Notes: generated by a model not told the origin, from the letters alone. A stretch of DNA of 39,449 nucleotides from Nitrospirota bacterium (GCA_015233725.1 JADFXD010000021.1:1-39449); one strand, 5' to 3'. Shown: positions 1-8,777, counted from the stretch's first letter. Program-made: numbers and translations.

Positions 1-324
1 ACCAGGAGCGTCCTGGAGCGGTAAAGAACCAGGAGCGTCCTGGAGCGGTAAAGAACCAGGAGCGTCCTGGAGCGGTAAAGAACCAGGAGCGTCCTGGAGC
101 GGTAAAGAACCAGGAGCGTCCTGGAGCGGTAAAGAACCAGGAGCGTCCTGGAGCGGTAAAGAACCAGGAGCGTCCTGGAGCGGTAAAGAACCAGGAGCGT
201 CCTGGAGCGGTAAAGAACCAGGAGCGTCCTGGAGCGGTAAAGAACCAGGAGCGTCCTGGAGCGGTAAAGAACCAGGAGCGTCCTGGAGCGGTAAAGAACC
301 AGGAGCGTCCTGGAGCGGTAAAGA
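1..324 (+). repeat. 27-bp palindromic module, 12 identical tandem copies
   Basis: Twelve identical 27-bp units run without interruption from the window edge, so the array probably extends further upstream. Each unit contains the 15-bp palindrome CCAGGAGCGTCCTGG followed by AGCGGTAAAGAA. On the plus strand the frame starting at base 2 reads P-G-A-S-W-S-G-K-E with no stop, while one other plus frame meets TAA in every unit. All three minus-strand frames are open. The open frame continues in register through the tail at 325-361 into the universal stress protein gene. The same module occurs in the FAD oxidase at 21372-21533 and the VWA protein at 17172-17252. It is not a CRISPR, because there are no spacers. 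Perfect identity of all copies implies recent expansion or active homogenisation. Confidence 0.97.
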
Positions 325-360
325 AGCAGCGCCGCCCCTCTTCTTTCTTTTTTTCTCTTA
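325..360 (+). repeat. 3' tail of the dispersed GC-rich element
   Basis: Directly after the tandem array comes GCAGCGCCGCCCCTCTTC followed by a T/C-rich run. This matches the tail of the dispersed elements at 8648-8739 (reverse), 10221-10291 (reverse) and 37402-37486, so the array is an expanded internal module of that family. The tail ends immediately before the start of the universal stress protein gene and leaves that gene no Shine-Dalgarno sequence. Confidence 0.75.
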
Positions 361-367
361 TGTGATT

Positions 368-1279
368 ATGAAGATACTGGTACCGGTTGATGGCTCGGAG
401 GATGCCTATAGTGTCCTTAGGGGTGCATGTCGTTTAGCGCTGCGGATTGGTTACAGCGTAGTGGCTTTGCACGTTGACAGGTCGGGGCTTTACACCCCGG
501 AGTTTTTGAGGTGGTATACGATAAAGAGGCGTATCGAGACGGAATTTGACATACTGGCTAAAGAGGTGGTTAAGAGGTCATACGGCATTGGAGGTGAGAT
601 GGGGGTTGCGATGGAGGTGGTGATGTCAGACGGTGAACCCGCACGGGAGATCGCTGACTATGCCTATGACAACGGCGTCATAAAGCTCATAATAATGGGG
701 CATGGGAGGCATGGGGGACATGGGACATTAAGGGGGGCCACAGAGCAGCTTGTTGAGAGCGTGACAAAGACCGTGATCCTTCACCAGAACAAACCCGTCC
801 TTGTTACAAATAATTCAATGGAGATAAGCAGCATCCTGATAGTCATAGAGGGTATCTATGACACCGACGGCAGTAGCAGGTCATTAGTGAAATACGCCGG
901 GATGCTGGCAAGGGCTTTAAGGGCGCGTGTTGGGCTGGTCTGTCTAATCCCTGACCTTCTGGCCATTGCCGTTGACTACGGACACATCGGCGAGGTCCCG
1001 TATATCAGGGAGCGCAAGAGCTTCAGGCGTTTTGAAACTCTGTACAGGCAACACACACAGGTGATCATCTCAGAGTCCAGGCAGCTCCTTGAGGGCATGG
1101 ACGTTGCCCTCCCCGTGGCCACAAGGGAGACAGACGAGGCAGACGAGGTTATGGCAGAGGCACACAACTACGATCTGATCGCCATCTGCCCAAGACATAA
1201 AGATACACACGGCACACTTACAGAGATATCGAGGACACTCCTTAACAACCGCGCCTTAAACACCCTCTTTGTGCAGTAG
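368..1279 (+). CDS. Tandem-domain universal stress protein (UspA family)
   Basis: This cytoplasmic protein of about 303 residues contains two UspA-type alpha/beta domains. Domain 1 spans about residues 1-148 and opens with M-K-I-L-V-P-V-D-G-S. It ends with a glycine-rich stretch (M-G-H-G-R-H-G-G-H-G) resembling the ATP-binding signature of UspA-like ATP binders. Domain 2, about residues 150-303, begins S-S-I-L-I-V-I-E-G and keeps the fold but lacks a clear G-x2-G-x9-G motif. I place the start at ATG 368. A GTG at 362 is possible, and neither has a recognisable ribosome binding site because a T-rich element tail lies directly upstream. The upstream 27-bp array is open in the same frame, so an N-terminal extension cannot be excluded. 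The 3' end is 7 bp from the next ATG, so it probably forms an operon with the two-component pair and may sense or transmit stress for it (inference). Confidence 0.85.
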   Translation: MKILVPVDGSEDAYSVLRGACRLALRIGYSVVALHVDRSGLYTPEFLRWYTIKRRIETEFDILAKEVVKRSYGIGGEMGVAMEVVMSDGEPAREIADYAYDNGVIKLIIMGHGRHGGHGTLRGATEQLVESVTKTVILHQNKPVLVTNNSMEISSILIVIEGIYDTDGSSRSLVKYAGMLARALRARVGLVCLIPDLLAIAVDYGHIGEVPYIRERKSFRRFETLYRQHTQVIISESRQLLEGMDVALPVATRETDEADEVMAEAHNYDLIAICPRHKDTHGTLTEISRTLLNNRALNTLFVQ

Positions 1280-1286
1280 TCGTAAC

Positions 1287-2759
1287 ATGCAATTAAAGCT
1301 ACGCCAGCGGATATTCCTAAGCATGCTGTCGCCAATTTTTATGGCCTTTGCCATTATCTTTGTCGAACTGCAGGACCTCAACGATATCTACAACAAGGTG
1401 CGGATCATAGAGGAGGTAGACGATATCTACCTATCGTTTCTTATGGTTCGCAGATATGAGAAAAACATACTGCTGTTTAAGGAAGAACAAGAGCACGTAT
1501 CACTCTTTACCGAGAACATGAAGCAGCTTAGAAATAACATAGACAATGTCAATTACGATTACATCCTTAAAAACAAGAGGGGCGCATTTTTGACCCTGAA
1601 GGGCACCGTTGCGCTCTACGATGACGTAATGCAAACCCTGATCTATCACAAGGACGATCAGAGCTATGATGAGACGATCAGAAAGATGCGTCACTACGCC
1701 AGAGAGATACAAAAGACCCTGGTCAGTATCACCAGGGCGGAGAGAGAGGAGATAAACAATAAGATATCAAGGGCGAGGATGTCATTTGCCCTATCCTTCG
1801 CCTTTATAGTTATTGGGGTAATCATAGTAAGTTATGTGCTGGCACGGGGGATTATCAGGACGCTCAAGGAGATAGAACACGCCCTTGACAACATAACAAA
1901 GGACAACAACTCAGGTCACTACCTCGATATCGATGGTCCACAAGAGATACGCTCCTTCGTATCGGCCTACAATCGCACGATTGCTGACTTAACCACCGTG
2001 CGTGTCACCTACGCCAACACCATCAGGAAGCTCGAGGATGCCAACAACGAACTGATGCACAAGCAGGATGAGATCATAGAAAAGAGAAACATGGCGGCCA
2101 TGCGCCTGCTCTCCTCCGAAATCGCCCACGAGATAAACAACCCCCTCTCCTCTGTCATTTCGATGCTCTACATGTTTTATGAGGAGATGCCAGAGTCGGA
2201 GCCCAGAAAAGAACTCGTACAGTTGATGATAAAGGACACCAATCGCTGCCAGGTGCTGATCCGTGAGCTGGCCGACTTCGCAAGACAACAGCCCCTGAAG
2301 CTAAAGGACGTCAACCCCGCTGACCTTGTCATGGAGGCCGTGGAGACGGTCAGGAGGAAATTAGGCTCCAACATGCCCTATCTCACGACCTATCTCGATC
2401 AATTACCCAGGACCATTGTCGTTGATCAGGTGTTAATGAGTCAGGTCTTTGTTAATATCATCAACAATGCCTGCCAGTTTACACCGCCTGATGGCATCAT
2501 TCACATCCGTGGCTGTACGACGGCAGACCACGTGCTGTTTAGCATCAAGGACAGCGGCAAGGGCATACCCCCGGAGGTGATACCAAGCCTGTTTGAGCCG
2601 TTTTTCTCAACGCGCAGGGACTCTGGCGGCACGGGGTTGGGGTTGACCATCTCCAAGAAGATCATAGACAGGCACCGTGGTAGCATCGGCGTTGAGAGTG
2701 TCTTAGGCAGCGGAAGCGTCTTCAAGATAAAACTACCGCTATCACAAGACCCCCTGTAG
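1287..2759 (+). CDS. Membrane sensor histidine kinase (HAMP, HisKA, HATPase_c)
   Basis: This inner-membrane sensor kinase has about 490 residues. Numbered from ATG 1287, a first membrane segment lies at about 12-30. A mostly helical extracytoplasmic domain of about 130 residues follows (charged, likely a four-helix bundle), then a second membrane segment at about 166-186 and a HAMP linker. The H-box S-E-I-A-H-E-I-N-N-P-L puts the phosphorylated histidine at about residue 281. The ATPase domain shows an N-box (N-I-I-N-N-A), G1 (D-S-G-K-G-I), F-box (F-E-P-F-F-S) and G2 (G-G-T-G-L-G-L). The H-box plus N-N-P-L pattern is typical of kinases paired with NtrC-like regulators, and one follows 27 bp downstream. 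A TTG at 1269 would overlap the upstream gene. I prefer the ATG at 1287, though neither has a clear Shine-Dalgarno sequence. The signal sensed is unknown. Confidence 0.92.
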   Translation: MQLKLRQRIFLSMLSPIFMAFAIIFVELQDLNDIYNKVRIIEEVDDIYLSFLMVRRYEKNILLFKEEQEHVSLFTENMKQLRNNIDNVNYDYILKNKRGAFLTLKGTVALYDDVMQTLIYHKDDQSYDETIRKMRHYAREIQKTLVSITRAEREEINNKISRARMSFALSFAFIVIGVIIVSYVLARGIIRTLKEIEHALDNITKDNNSGHYLDIDGPQEIRSFVSAYNRTIADLTTVRVTYANTIRKLEDANNELMHKQDEIIEKRNMAAMRLLSSEIAHEINNPLSSVISMLYMFYEEMPESEPRKELVQLMIKDTNRCQVLIRELADFARQQPLKLKDVNPADLVMEAVETVRRKLGSNMPYLTTYLDQLPRTIVVDQVLMSQVFVNIINNACQFTPPDGIIHIRGCTTADHVLFSIKDSGKGIPPEVIPSLFEPFFSTRRDSGGTGLGLTISKKIIDRHRGSIGVESVLGSGSVFKIKLPLSQDPL

Positions 2760-2786
2760 AGGAGAAAAATATCAAAAGGATACCAT

Positions 2787-4172
2787 ATGCAGATAAGAAT
2801 ACTCGTAGTGGATGACGAACGAAGCCTCTGTAGGACCCTGGAGATCATACTGGGCAAGGAGGGCTATGACGTGGTGAGCACACAGTTGGGCGCTCATGCG
2901 CTGTCGCTTATCTACGAACAGGACTTCAATGTGATATTTACAGACCTCAACCTGCCTGATACCAGCGGCCTGGATATCATAACGGAGGCCAGGAAACGCA
3001 TCCCCTGCCCGCAGGTCATCCTTATAACGGCCTTTGCCAGCATAGAGACGGCGGTGGATGCCATAAAACGCGGCGCCTACGACTACCTGACAAAACCGCT
3101 ATCCCCCGACAAGGTCAGGGTCACCACGAGGCGGGCAATAGAGAAGCTGGCGCTCACGGCAGCAGTAGACCACCTTCGTCAGGAGGTGAGCCAGTGCTTT
3201 GGCTTTGACAACATGGTAGGCAAGAGCCAGTGCATGTACGAGTTGCGAAAGACGATCCTGTATGCGGCCAAGAGCACGGGCAGCGTGGTCATTACCGGGG
3301 AGTCGGGCACGGGCAAGGAGCTCGTGGCCAGGGCTATTCACTACAACTCCAACAGGAAGGACAACCCCTTTGTGCCTGTCAACTGTGCGGCCATCTCAAA
3401 GGACCTTATCGAGTCGGAGCTGTTTGGATATGTAAAGGGCGCCTTTACGGGGGCATTGAGGGACAAGGTCGGTTTCATAGAGCTCTCCGGTGGTGGCAGC
3501 CTGTTCCTGGATGAGATCGGGGAGACGGCGCCGAGCTTTCAGGTCAAGCTCCTGAGGGTCATCCAGAACGGTGAGTTTAACAGGGTTGGCGAGGCCTCGT
3601 TTAAGATGGTCGATACGCGCTTCATAGCCGCTACCAACAGGGACCTCAAAAAGGCCATTGCCGATGGCTCCTTCAGAGAAGACCTGTTTTACAGGTTGCA
3701 CGTCATCTCCATACATCTTCCCCCCCTGCGCGACAGGCGCGAGGATGTCCCCCTTCTGGCCATCCATTTTCTGAACAAGTATTCCCGGAAATACCCCGAC
3801 AAGGGTGTCAGCAACCTGACGCCAGAGGCCACCGAGGCCCTGAGCAGCTACGATTACCCGGGAAACGTCAGAGAGCTTGAAAACGCCATCGAACATGCGC
3901 TCGTCTTTGGCCACGGCGATAGCATCACCGTCGATGCGTTGCCAGCCACGATCAGGGACAGGGCGGTTAAATCATCCCCCACCACTGGGTATAAGCCAGG
4001 GATCAAACCCCTGAAGATCGCCAAGTACGAGTTTGAACGAGCCCTCATCACCTCGGCGCTGATACAGAGCGAGGGAAACATCTCCAGGGCCGCCAGGCTC
4101 CTCGATATTCACAGGCAGAACCTACAGCTCAAGATAAAGGAATTCGACATAGACGTTGAATCCCTTAAATGA
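2787..4172 (+). CDS. Sigma-54-dependent response regulator (NtrC family)
   Basis: This transcription activator of 461 residues has three parts. The receiver domain (1-120) carries acidic residues D9/D10, phosphoacceptor D53 (F-T-D-L-N-L-P) and K103 (L-T-K-P-L). The central AAA+ domain (about 140-380) carries Walker A G-E-S-G-T-G-K-E at about 171, the G-A-F-T-G-A loop that contacts sigma-54, and Walker B G-G-S-L-F-L-D-E-I. The C-terminal Fis-type helix-turn-helix contains E-G-N-I-S-R-A-A-R-L-L. An AAAGGA motif a few bases before ATG 2787 supports this start. It is the last gene of the Usp-kinase-regulator operon and is followed by a strong hairpin. Its intact GAFTGA motif implies that it activates sigma-54 promoters. 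Its targets are not identifiable in the window. Confidence 0.95.
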   Translation: MQIRILVVDDERSLCRTLEIILGKEGYDVVSTQLGAHALSLIYEQDFNVIFTDLNLPDTSGLDIITEARKRIPCPQVILITAFASIETAVDAIKRGAYDYLTKPLSPDKVRVTTRRAIEKLALTAAVDHLRQEVSQCFGFDNMVGKSQCMYELRKTILYAAKSTGSVVITGESGTGKELVARAIHYNSNRKDNPFVPVNCAAISKDLIESELFGYVKGAFTGALRDKVGFIELSGGGSLFLDEIGETAPSFQVKLLRVIQNGEFNRVGEASFKMVDTRFIAATNRDLKKAIADGSFREDLFYRLHVISIHLPPLRDRREDVPLLAIHFLNKYSRKYPDKGVSNLTPEATEALSSYDYPGNVRELENAIEHALVFGHGDSITVDALPATIRDRAVKSSPTTGYKPGIKPLKIAKYEFERALITSALIQSEGNISRAARLLDIHRQNLQLKIKEFDIDVESLK

Positions 4173-4190
4173 TAAAGAGAAAAAGAACAA

Positions 4191-4225
4191 GGGGGGCGGC
4201 CAGGCGTCCCCCTTTCTTTCTTTAT
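4191..4225. terminator. Bidirectional terminator / short copy of dispersed element
   Basis: An 8-bp stem (GGGGGGCG with CGTCCCCC, including one G-T pair) closes a 6-nt loop, GCCAGG, at 4191-4212. It is followed by TTTCTTTCTTTATT. The preceding A-rich stretch gives a T-rich tract on the other strand. It lies between the convergent response regulator and gatC genes and can serve both. The GGCGGCCAGGCG core matches the tails of the dispersed elements at 22940, 25171 and 32939. Confidence 0.85.
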
Positions 4226-4509
4226 TCTATGATTTTCGGTACGCGGTAGAAGCCTCCGGTTTTGTCGGGGGCGTTTGACAGGGCGTTGTCGATTGCGATG
4301 GATGGTTGCACGGTGTCTTCCCTGAAGATGTTTCTTAGTGGTACGACGTGGGATGTGGGGGTGATATCTGTGGTGTCCAGTTCGTTTAGTTGATTGACGT
4401 ACAGGAGGATGTCGTTTAGTTGGTTGCCAAATAGTTCCTTCTCCTCTTGCGTCAATCTCAGCCGCGACAGGGCGGCGATGTGTTCTACGTCTCTCTGTGA
4501 TATAGTCAT
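4222..4509 (-). CDS. gatC: Asp-tRNA(Asn)/Glu-tRNA(Gln) amidotransferase subunit C
   Basis: The product of 95 residues is the small GatC subunit that clamps GatA and GatB in the amidotransferase converting Glu-tRNA(Gln) or Asp-tRNA(Asn) to the correct aminoacyl-tRNA. Diagnostic features are the N-terminal I-S-Q-R-D-V-E-H-I-A-A-L-S-R-L and the C-terminal pattern ending G-G-F-Y-R-V-P-K-I-I. The start at 4509 is fixed by AAGGAG six bases upstream. A longer frame from 4554 runs into the spacer after the helicase gene and is not needed. gatC lies 22 bp downstream of the helicase gene and is the last gene before the convergent terminator, so gatA and gatB must lie elsewhere. That differs from the common gatCAB order. 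Confidence 0.95.
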   Translation of the reverse strand: MTISQRDVEHIAALSRLRLTQEEKELFGNQLNDILLYVNQLNELDTTDITPTSHVVPLRNIFREDTVQPSIAIDNALSNAPDKTGGFYRVPKIIE

Positions 4510-4531
4510 GTGAGGCTCCTTCATACAGAAA

Positions 4532-6640
4532 TTATATGCGTTCGAGGTTGGCATACTTCAGGGCGAGTCGTTTGATACCAACGTTGGGGAAGTTTACAGT
4601 TACCTTTATATCGTTTTCCTCTCCGTAGCAGTCTCGTATGACCCCTATGCCCCACTTGGGATGCTTGACACGGCAGCCTGTGTTGTAGGGCAGCTCAATG
4701 GGATGGGGCTTATCGAGCGGGAACCTTGAGGAGGTGTTGGCCGGCAGTGGTTTTTTTTCTATCCAGAAGCAGCAGTCCTTGGGGATGTCGTTGAGAAACC
4801 TGGAGGGTTCCTGGTCCTGAAACTTTGTATACAGGCGACGTTTCTTGGCCCCGGTCATAAAGAGCATGTCCTTTGCCCTGGTCATTCCCATGTAGAACAG
4901 GCGTCTTTCCTCATTGAGTTCCTCTGGGGTCTCGGTTGCCTTAAAGTATGGTAGGAGGCCGTCCTCAAGGCCGGTTATAAACACTATCGAGAACTCAAGC
5001 CCCTTTACATTATGCAGGGTGGTGAGGGATACATACCCCCTGGTTACCATGTCGTCATTGAATGTCGTAAGGGATACGGTGTCCAGGAACACGTCCAGTG
5101 GCGTCTTGCCATGCAGGTACATCAGCTCCGATATATTATTGAGACAGACCTCATCGAGTTTCTCAATGTAGCCGGTATAACTGCCTATCAGCTTAATGGC
5201 ATCTGTCAAGGTGTGTATGGGATGATTTGAGAGGCTATCCAGGGTGCTTATAAAGTTGGTGAGTTTCTCCCTGGCTGCCACGCTTAGGCCCTTTGAATGA
5301 ATCATCTGGTGGATTGCCCTGTATATGCTGGCGCCTTCTCGTTTTGCCTCGTTTTCTATCTTGTTCAGGGTGTTTACGCCGATTGCCCTGTATGGTTGAT
5401 TTATTATTCGCCTGACGCTTACGTTATCGTCTTTATTGACAATGAGTTTTATGTAGGCAATCAGGTCTTTTATCTCTCTCTTTTGGTAGAAGCAGGCGGA
5501 ACCTATTATCTTAAATGGTATCCTTTCGTTTCTCAGGGCCTCTTCAAGTATGCGTGACTGGAGGTTTACCCTGTAGAGGATTGCCATCTCTTCATATGAG
5601 TAGCTGCCTTTGAGGTACATGTCCTTGATGTTTTTTGCGACGTACTTGGCCTCTTCATCCTCTGATGTAAACCAGTAGTGACACACCTTCTCGCCAATCC
5701 CCCTGTCAGTGCATAGCTCATTGCGGGCTCTGCCATTGTTGTGTGTGATAACGCTGTGTGAGACCCGCAGGATGTTTTCGGTGCTTCTGTAGTTTTGTTT
5801 TAGATTGATTATCATGGTGGAGGGGAAGTCTGCTGAAAATCTGGTCAGGACGTTTTCATTTTCGAGCCCTTTCATCTTATAAATGCTCTGGTCATCATCT
5901 CCGGCAACGAGTATGTTTGGCATGGCGCTTCCCAGGAGCTTAAGAAACTGATACTGTGCAAAGCTCGTGTCCTGAAATTCGTCAACTAAGATATAAGATA
6001 ACTGCTCCTGATAGCGTTGTAGTACCTGTGGGTGTTGTGTGAAGAGGGTTATGGTGTATATGATCAGGTCGTCAAAGTCCAGGGCATTTGAGCGTCGCAT
6101 CTCATCCTGATACCTGACATAGACCTTGAGCAGTTTTTCGTCGAAGTCAAAGTTGTTGGAGTTGGATATCAGCTCATCGGGCATTAGCAGCGTGGACTTA
6201 AAGCAACCTATCTTGGAGACGATCCCGCGGTAGAGGGCCTCGTAGAGTTTCATATCGTTGAGGATGTGTCTGATGAGTTTACACTGGTCATCGGCGTCGT
6301 ATACAACGAATCTATCTTTAAGGCCGGTAAGGTCTTGCTCTTTTCTTAGTATCATGTTACACAGGGAGTAGAACGTACCGATCCAGGCGTCGGTAAGGTC
6401 CTCGGACAGCAGGTACGCGATCCTTTCTCTCATCTCCGTGGCGGCCTTATTGTTAAAGGTAACAGCCATTATTGATCCGTATTTTTCCTTGTCTAATGAG
6501 TAGAGATAAGCATACTTATATGTTACCAACTGAGTCTTGCCACTGCCGGCGCCAGCTAACACCATCACAGGGGTATCGACTTGCTCTAATGCTGCCCTTT
6601 GTTGCTGATTAAGAGTATCTAACAAAAGATGTTCAGGCAT
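4532..6640 (-). CDS. UvrD/PcrA-type superfamily 1 DNA helicase
   Basis: This 702-residue ATP-dependent 3'-5' DNA helicase acts in repair and in clearing replication and transcription blocks. The visible motifs, in order, are a Q-motif region (L-N-Q-Q-Q-R-A-A-L), Walker A G-A-G-S-G-K-T at residues 30-36, Walker B V-D-E-F-Q-D-T, A-G-D-D-D-Q-S-I-Y, Q-N-Y-R-S-T, G-L-E-F-S-I-V-F and Y-M-G-M-T-R-A. The C-terminal 50 residues (G-C-R-V-K-H-P-K-W-G-I-G) match the Tudor-like tail of PcrA/UvrD that binds RNA polymerase. The start at 6640 is supported by AAGGAG six bases upstream. The frame extends to 6754 only by overlapping the end of glmS. I cannot separate pcrA from uvrD naming by eye. It is probably co-transcribed with glmS upstream (62 bp) and gatC downstream. 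Confidence 0.94.
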   Translation of the reverse strand: MPEHLLLDTLNQQQRAALEQVDTPVMVLAGAGSGKTQLVTYKYAYLYSLDKEKYGSIMAVTFNNKAATEMRERIAYLLSEDLTDAWIGTFYSLCNMILRKEQDLTGLKDRFVVYDADDQCKLIRHILNDMKLYEALYRGIVSKIGCFKSTLLMPDELISNSNNFDFDEKLLKVYVRYQDEMRRSNALDFDDLIIYTITLFTQHPQVLQRYQEQLSYILVDEFQDTSFAQYQFLKLLGSAMPNILVAGDDDQSIYKMKGLENENVLTRFSADFPSTMIINLKQNYRSTENILRVSHSVITHNNGRARNELCTDRGIGEKVCHYWFTSEDEEAKYVAKNIKDMYLKGSYSYEEMAILYRVNLQSRILEEALRNERIPFKIIGSACFYQKREIKDLIAYIKLIVNKDDNVSVRRIINQPYRAIGVNTLNKIENEAKREGASIYRAIHQMIHSKGLSVAAREKLTNFISTLDSLSNHPIHTLTDAIKLIGSYTGYIEKLDEVCLNNISELMYLHGKTPLDVFLDTVSLTTFNDDMVTRGYVSLTTLHNVKGLEFSIVFITGLEDGLLPYFKATETPEELNEERRLFYMGMTRAKDMLFMTGAKKRRLYTKFQDQEPSRFLNDIPKDCCFWIEKKPLPANTSSRFPLDKPHPIELPYNTGCRVKHPKWGIGVIRDCYGEENDIKVTVNFPNVGIKRLALKYANLERI

Positions 6641-6702
6641 TACTAACTCCTTCACTGAGTACATATATGAGTTCTTATGTTTTTGAGATACATTGCAAAC
6701 TT

Positions 6703-8595
6703 TCATTCCACGGTAACGCTTTTTGCGAGATTTCTTGGTTGGTCGACGTCGCATCCCTTTATGACCGCTACATGGTAGGCCAACAACTGTAGAGGCACGG
6801 TCATGATCACGGGATTGAGAAATACGTTTGAGGATGGTACCAACAGAAACAGGTCAGAGAGCTCTCGCACTGCTGGTTCGTCGCTGTTTGAGATCACGAC
6901 GGTCTTGCCGCCCCTGGATTTAACCTCTTGTATGTTTGAGATGATCTTTTCATACAGTGTGCCCTTTGATATCAGGATCACCACTGGAAGGTTTTCATCT
7001 ATCAGGGCGATGGGGCCGTGTTTCATCTCTCCGGCTGGATAGCCCTCGGCGTGGATGTAGGATATCTCTTTTAGCTTTAGTGCCCCTTCCAGCGCTATGG
7101 GGTAGAGGATGCCTCTGCCTAAAAACAGGAATCCACTGGCCTTTGATATCGTCCTTGCCATTTGTTCTATCTCGGGGTCGGACATCAGGACATCTTCTAT
7201 CATCGAGGGTATACACAACAGGTCGTTGATAAGCCCCTGGGTATCCACGGCAACCGGATTTCTCCCGCTTAACCCCACGGCCAATAGATACAACGACACC
7301 AGTTGTGTGACAAAGGCCTTGGTCGATGCCACCCCGATCTCTGGCCCCGAGTGTGTGTAGAAGACGAAGTCTGCCTCCCTGGCCGCCGTACTGCCAACGA
7401 CGTTACATATGGTCAGGGTCTTGGCCCCGGCCCTCTTTGCCTCCTTCATGGCGGCGAGTGTGTCGGCCGTCTCACCGGACTGCGTTATGCTGATAAAGAG
7501 GTGGTTGCCGTCTATAATGGGCTGTCTGTATCTGAACTCCGATGCCATGTCAACCTCCACCGGTATGCGGCAGAGCTGCTCGATCATGTACTTACCGCAG
7601 AGGGCGGCATGCCAGGAGGTACCGCACGCCGTTATGTATATCTTCTTTATGGAGGCCCCAGGAAGGACATTAATTAGGACATTAGTAAGGACATTAGGAA
7701 GGACATTACCAAGAAGGAGATTAATCAACCCCTCGTCAAAGCCAAACTCATAGAGGTTTATCTCACCGCGTTGTACGTTGACCCTGCCGGTGATCGTGTC
7801 GGTTATCGCGCGTGGTTGTTCGTATATCTCTTTGAGCATGAAGTGGCGGTAGCCGCCTTTTTCTGCCATTGATGGCGACCACGTTATGGTCGTGGGTTTC
7901 TTGTATATGGCCTCGGCGTTAGTGTTGTTAAAGATCACCCCTTCCCTGGTAAGTATAGCCAGCTCGGAGTCTTCCATAAAGATCACGTCTCGGGTGTAGC
8001 TCAAGAATGCTGGCACGTCGGAGGCGGCGAAGAACTCACCCTGTCCAAGACCAATCACGAGCGGACTGTCCTTCTTGGCGCAGATTATCTTGTCGGGTTC
8101 CTTTTTGTTAAGCACGCAGATGGCATAGGAGCCTCGGACCTGTCTTAGCGCAGTCGATACGGCCTCCACAAACGGGTATCCATCCCGGTAATACAGGGCA
8201 ATCAAGTGGCAGATAACCTCTGTGTCTGTATCGGAGCTAAATCTTACGCCTTTTTTTAAGAGGTCTCCCTTGAGCTCCATGAAATTTTCTATGATCCCGT
8301 TGTGAACCAATGCGATACCGTCAACCATGTGGGGGTGGGCGTTGTTTTCAGAGGGGCTGCCGTGCGTGGCCCAACGGGTGTGACCAATGCCAATGTTGCT
8401 CTTACACTGGACGGTTCCTATCTTATTCACTAGTTCGCTGATCTTGCCCTTGCATCGGACAACTTTTAACGCTGCGCATTCATCCATAAAGGCGATCCCA
8501 GCCGAGTCATAACCCCTGTATTCGAGTTTCTTCAGACCGTCAAGGATTAACTCTATTGCGTTGTTACTGCCTACGTATCCAATTATGCCACACAT
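6703..8595 (-). CDS. glmS: Glutamine-fructose-6-phosphate aminotransferase (isomerizing)
   Basis: This 630-residue cytosolic enzyme makes glucosamine-6-phosphate from fructose-6-phosphate and glutamine, the first step towards UDP-GlcNAc, peptidoglycan and lipopolysaccharide. The N-terminal glutaminase domain begins M-C-G-I-I-G-Y-V-G, with Cys2 as nucleophile. Two SIS sugar-isomerase domains follow (T-A-C-G-T-S-W-H-A and the second after residue 450). The C-terminus D-V-D-Q-P-R-N-L-A-K-S-V-T-V-E is canonical. TAGGA about 8 bases upstream supports the start. The linker between glutaminase and SIS domains contains an unusual run of four N-V-L-x units encoded by a 12-bp repeat (about residues 297-312), which makes the protein slightly longer than the usual roughly 610 residues. 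No glmS ribozyme signature was recognised upstream. That spacer holds a dispersed element instead. Confidence 0.98.
   Translation of the reverse strand: MCGIIGYVGSNNAIELILDGLKKLEYRGYDSAGIAFMDECAALKVVRCKGKISELVNKIGTVQCKSNIGIGHTRWATHGSPSENNAHPHMVDGIALVHNGIIENFMELKGDLLKKGVRFSSDTDTEVICHLIALYYRDGYPFVEAVSTALRQVRGSYAICVLNKKEPDKIICAKKDSPLVIGLGQGEFFAASDVPAFLSYTRDVIFMEDSELAILTREGVIFNNTNAEAIYKKPTTITWSPSMAEKGGYRHFMLKEIYEQPRAITDTITGRVNVQRGEINLYEFGFDEGLINLLLGNVLPNVLTNVLINVLPGASIKKIYITACGTSWHAALCGKYMIEQLCRIPVEVDMASEFRYRQPIIDGNHLFISITQSGETADTLAAMKEAKRAGAKTLTICNVVGSTAAREADFVFYTHSGPEIGVASTKAFVTQLVSLYLLAVGLSGRNPVAVDTQGLINDLLCIPSMIEDVLMSDPEIEQMARTISKASGFLFLGRGILYPIALEGALKLKEISYIHAEGYPAGEMKHGPIALIDENLPVVILISKGTLYEKIISNIQEVKSRGGKTVVISNSDEPAVRELSDLFLLVPSSNVFLNPVIMTVPLQLLAYHVAVIKGCDVDQPRNLAKSVTVE
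7660..7707 (-). repeat. 12-bp tandem repeat inside glmS
   Basis: Four 12-bp units (AATGTCCTTCCT and close variants, read on the coding strand) encode N-V-L-P, N-V-L-T, N-V-L-I and N-V-L-P. The units differ only in the last codon and in a synonymous site. They lie in the interdomain linker just before the first SIS domain, a position where length variation may be tolerated. Confidence 0.92.
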
Positions 8596-8647
8596 ATCAA
8601 TATTCCTAAGTGCCTACCCATAATTAAATTATATACAAGAAGAGGGA

Positions 8648-8739
8648 AAGAAGGGGGCGGCGCTGCTTCTTTGTCGCTCAAGGCACGCTCCTGGCCCCCC
8701 TTAAACCTCCCTGCAAGGGCACCAGTGCCCTTGACCCCA
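8648..8739 (-). repeat. Dispersed GC-rich element, full copy with one 27-bp module
   Basis: Read on the minus strand, this begins GGGGTCAAGGGCACTGG and contains the near-perfect palindrome CAAGGGCACCAGTGCCCTTG (plus strand 8714-8733). It continues with a G-rich stretch, one degenerate copy of the 27-bp module (CCAGGAGCGTGCCTTGAGCG) and the tail GCAGCGCCGCCCCCTTCTTTC. It lies 38 bp after the glmU stop, so its tail can act as the glmU terminator. It shows that the 27-bp module is an internal part of this larger family. Confidence 0.88.
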
Positions 8740-8777
8740 TAATTCTCAATCCTAATTTATAGATATATTGTGGTGTT

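Noticed and set aside
1-324. CRISPR array
   Set aside because: The repeats are directly adjacent with no spacers, and no cas genes are present.
6641-6754. Upstream extension of the helicase
   Set aside because: It overlaps the end of glmS, whereas ATG 6640 has AAGGAG at the proper distance.
8596-8777. glmS ribozyme or riboswitch upstream of glmS
   Set aside because: The spacer is filled by a dispersed element and a short AT-rich leader. No ribozyme core was recognised.
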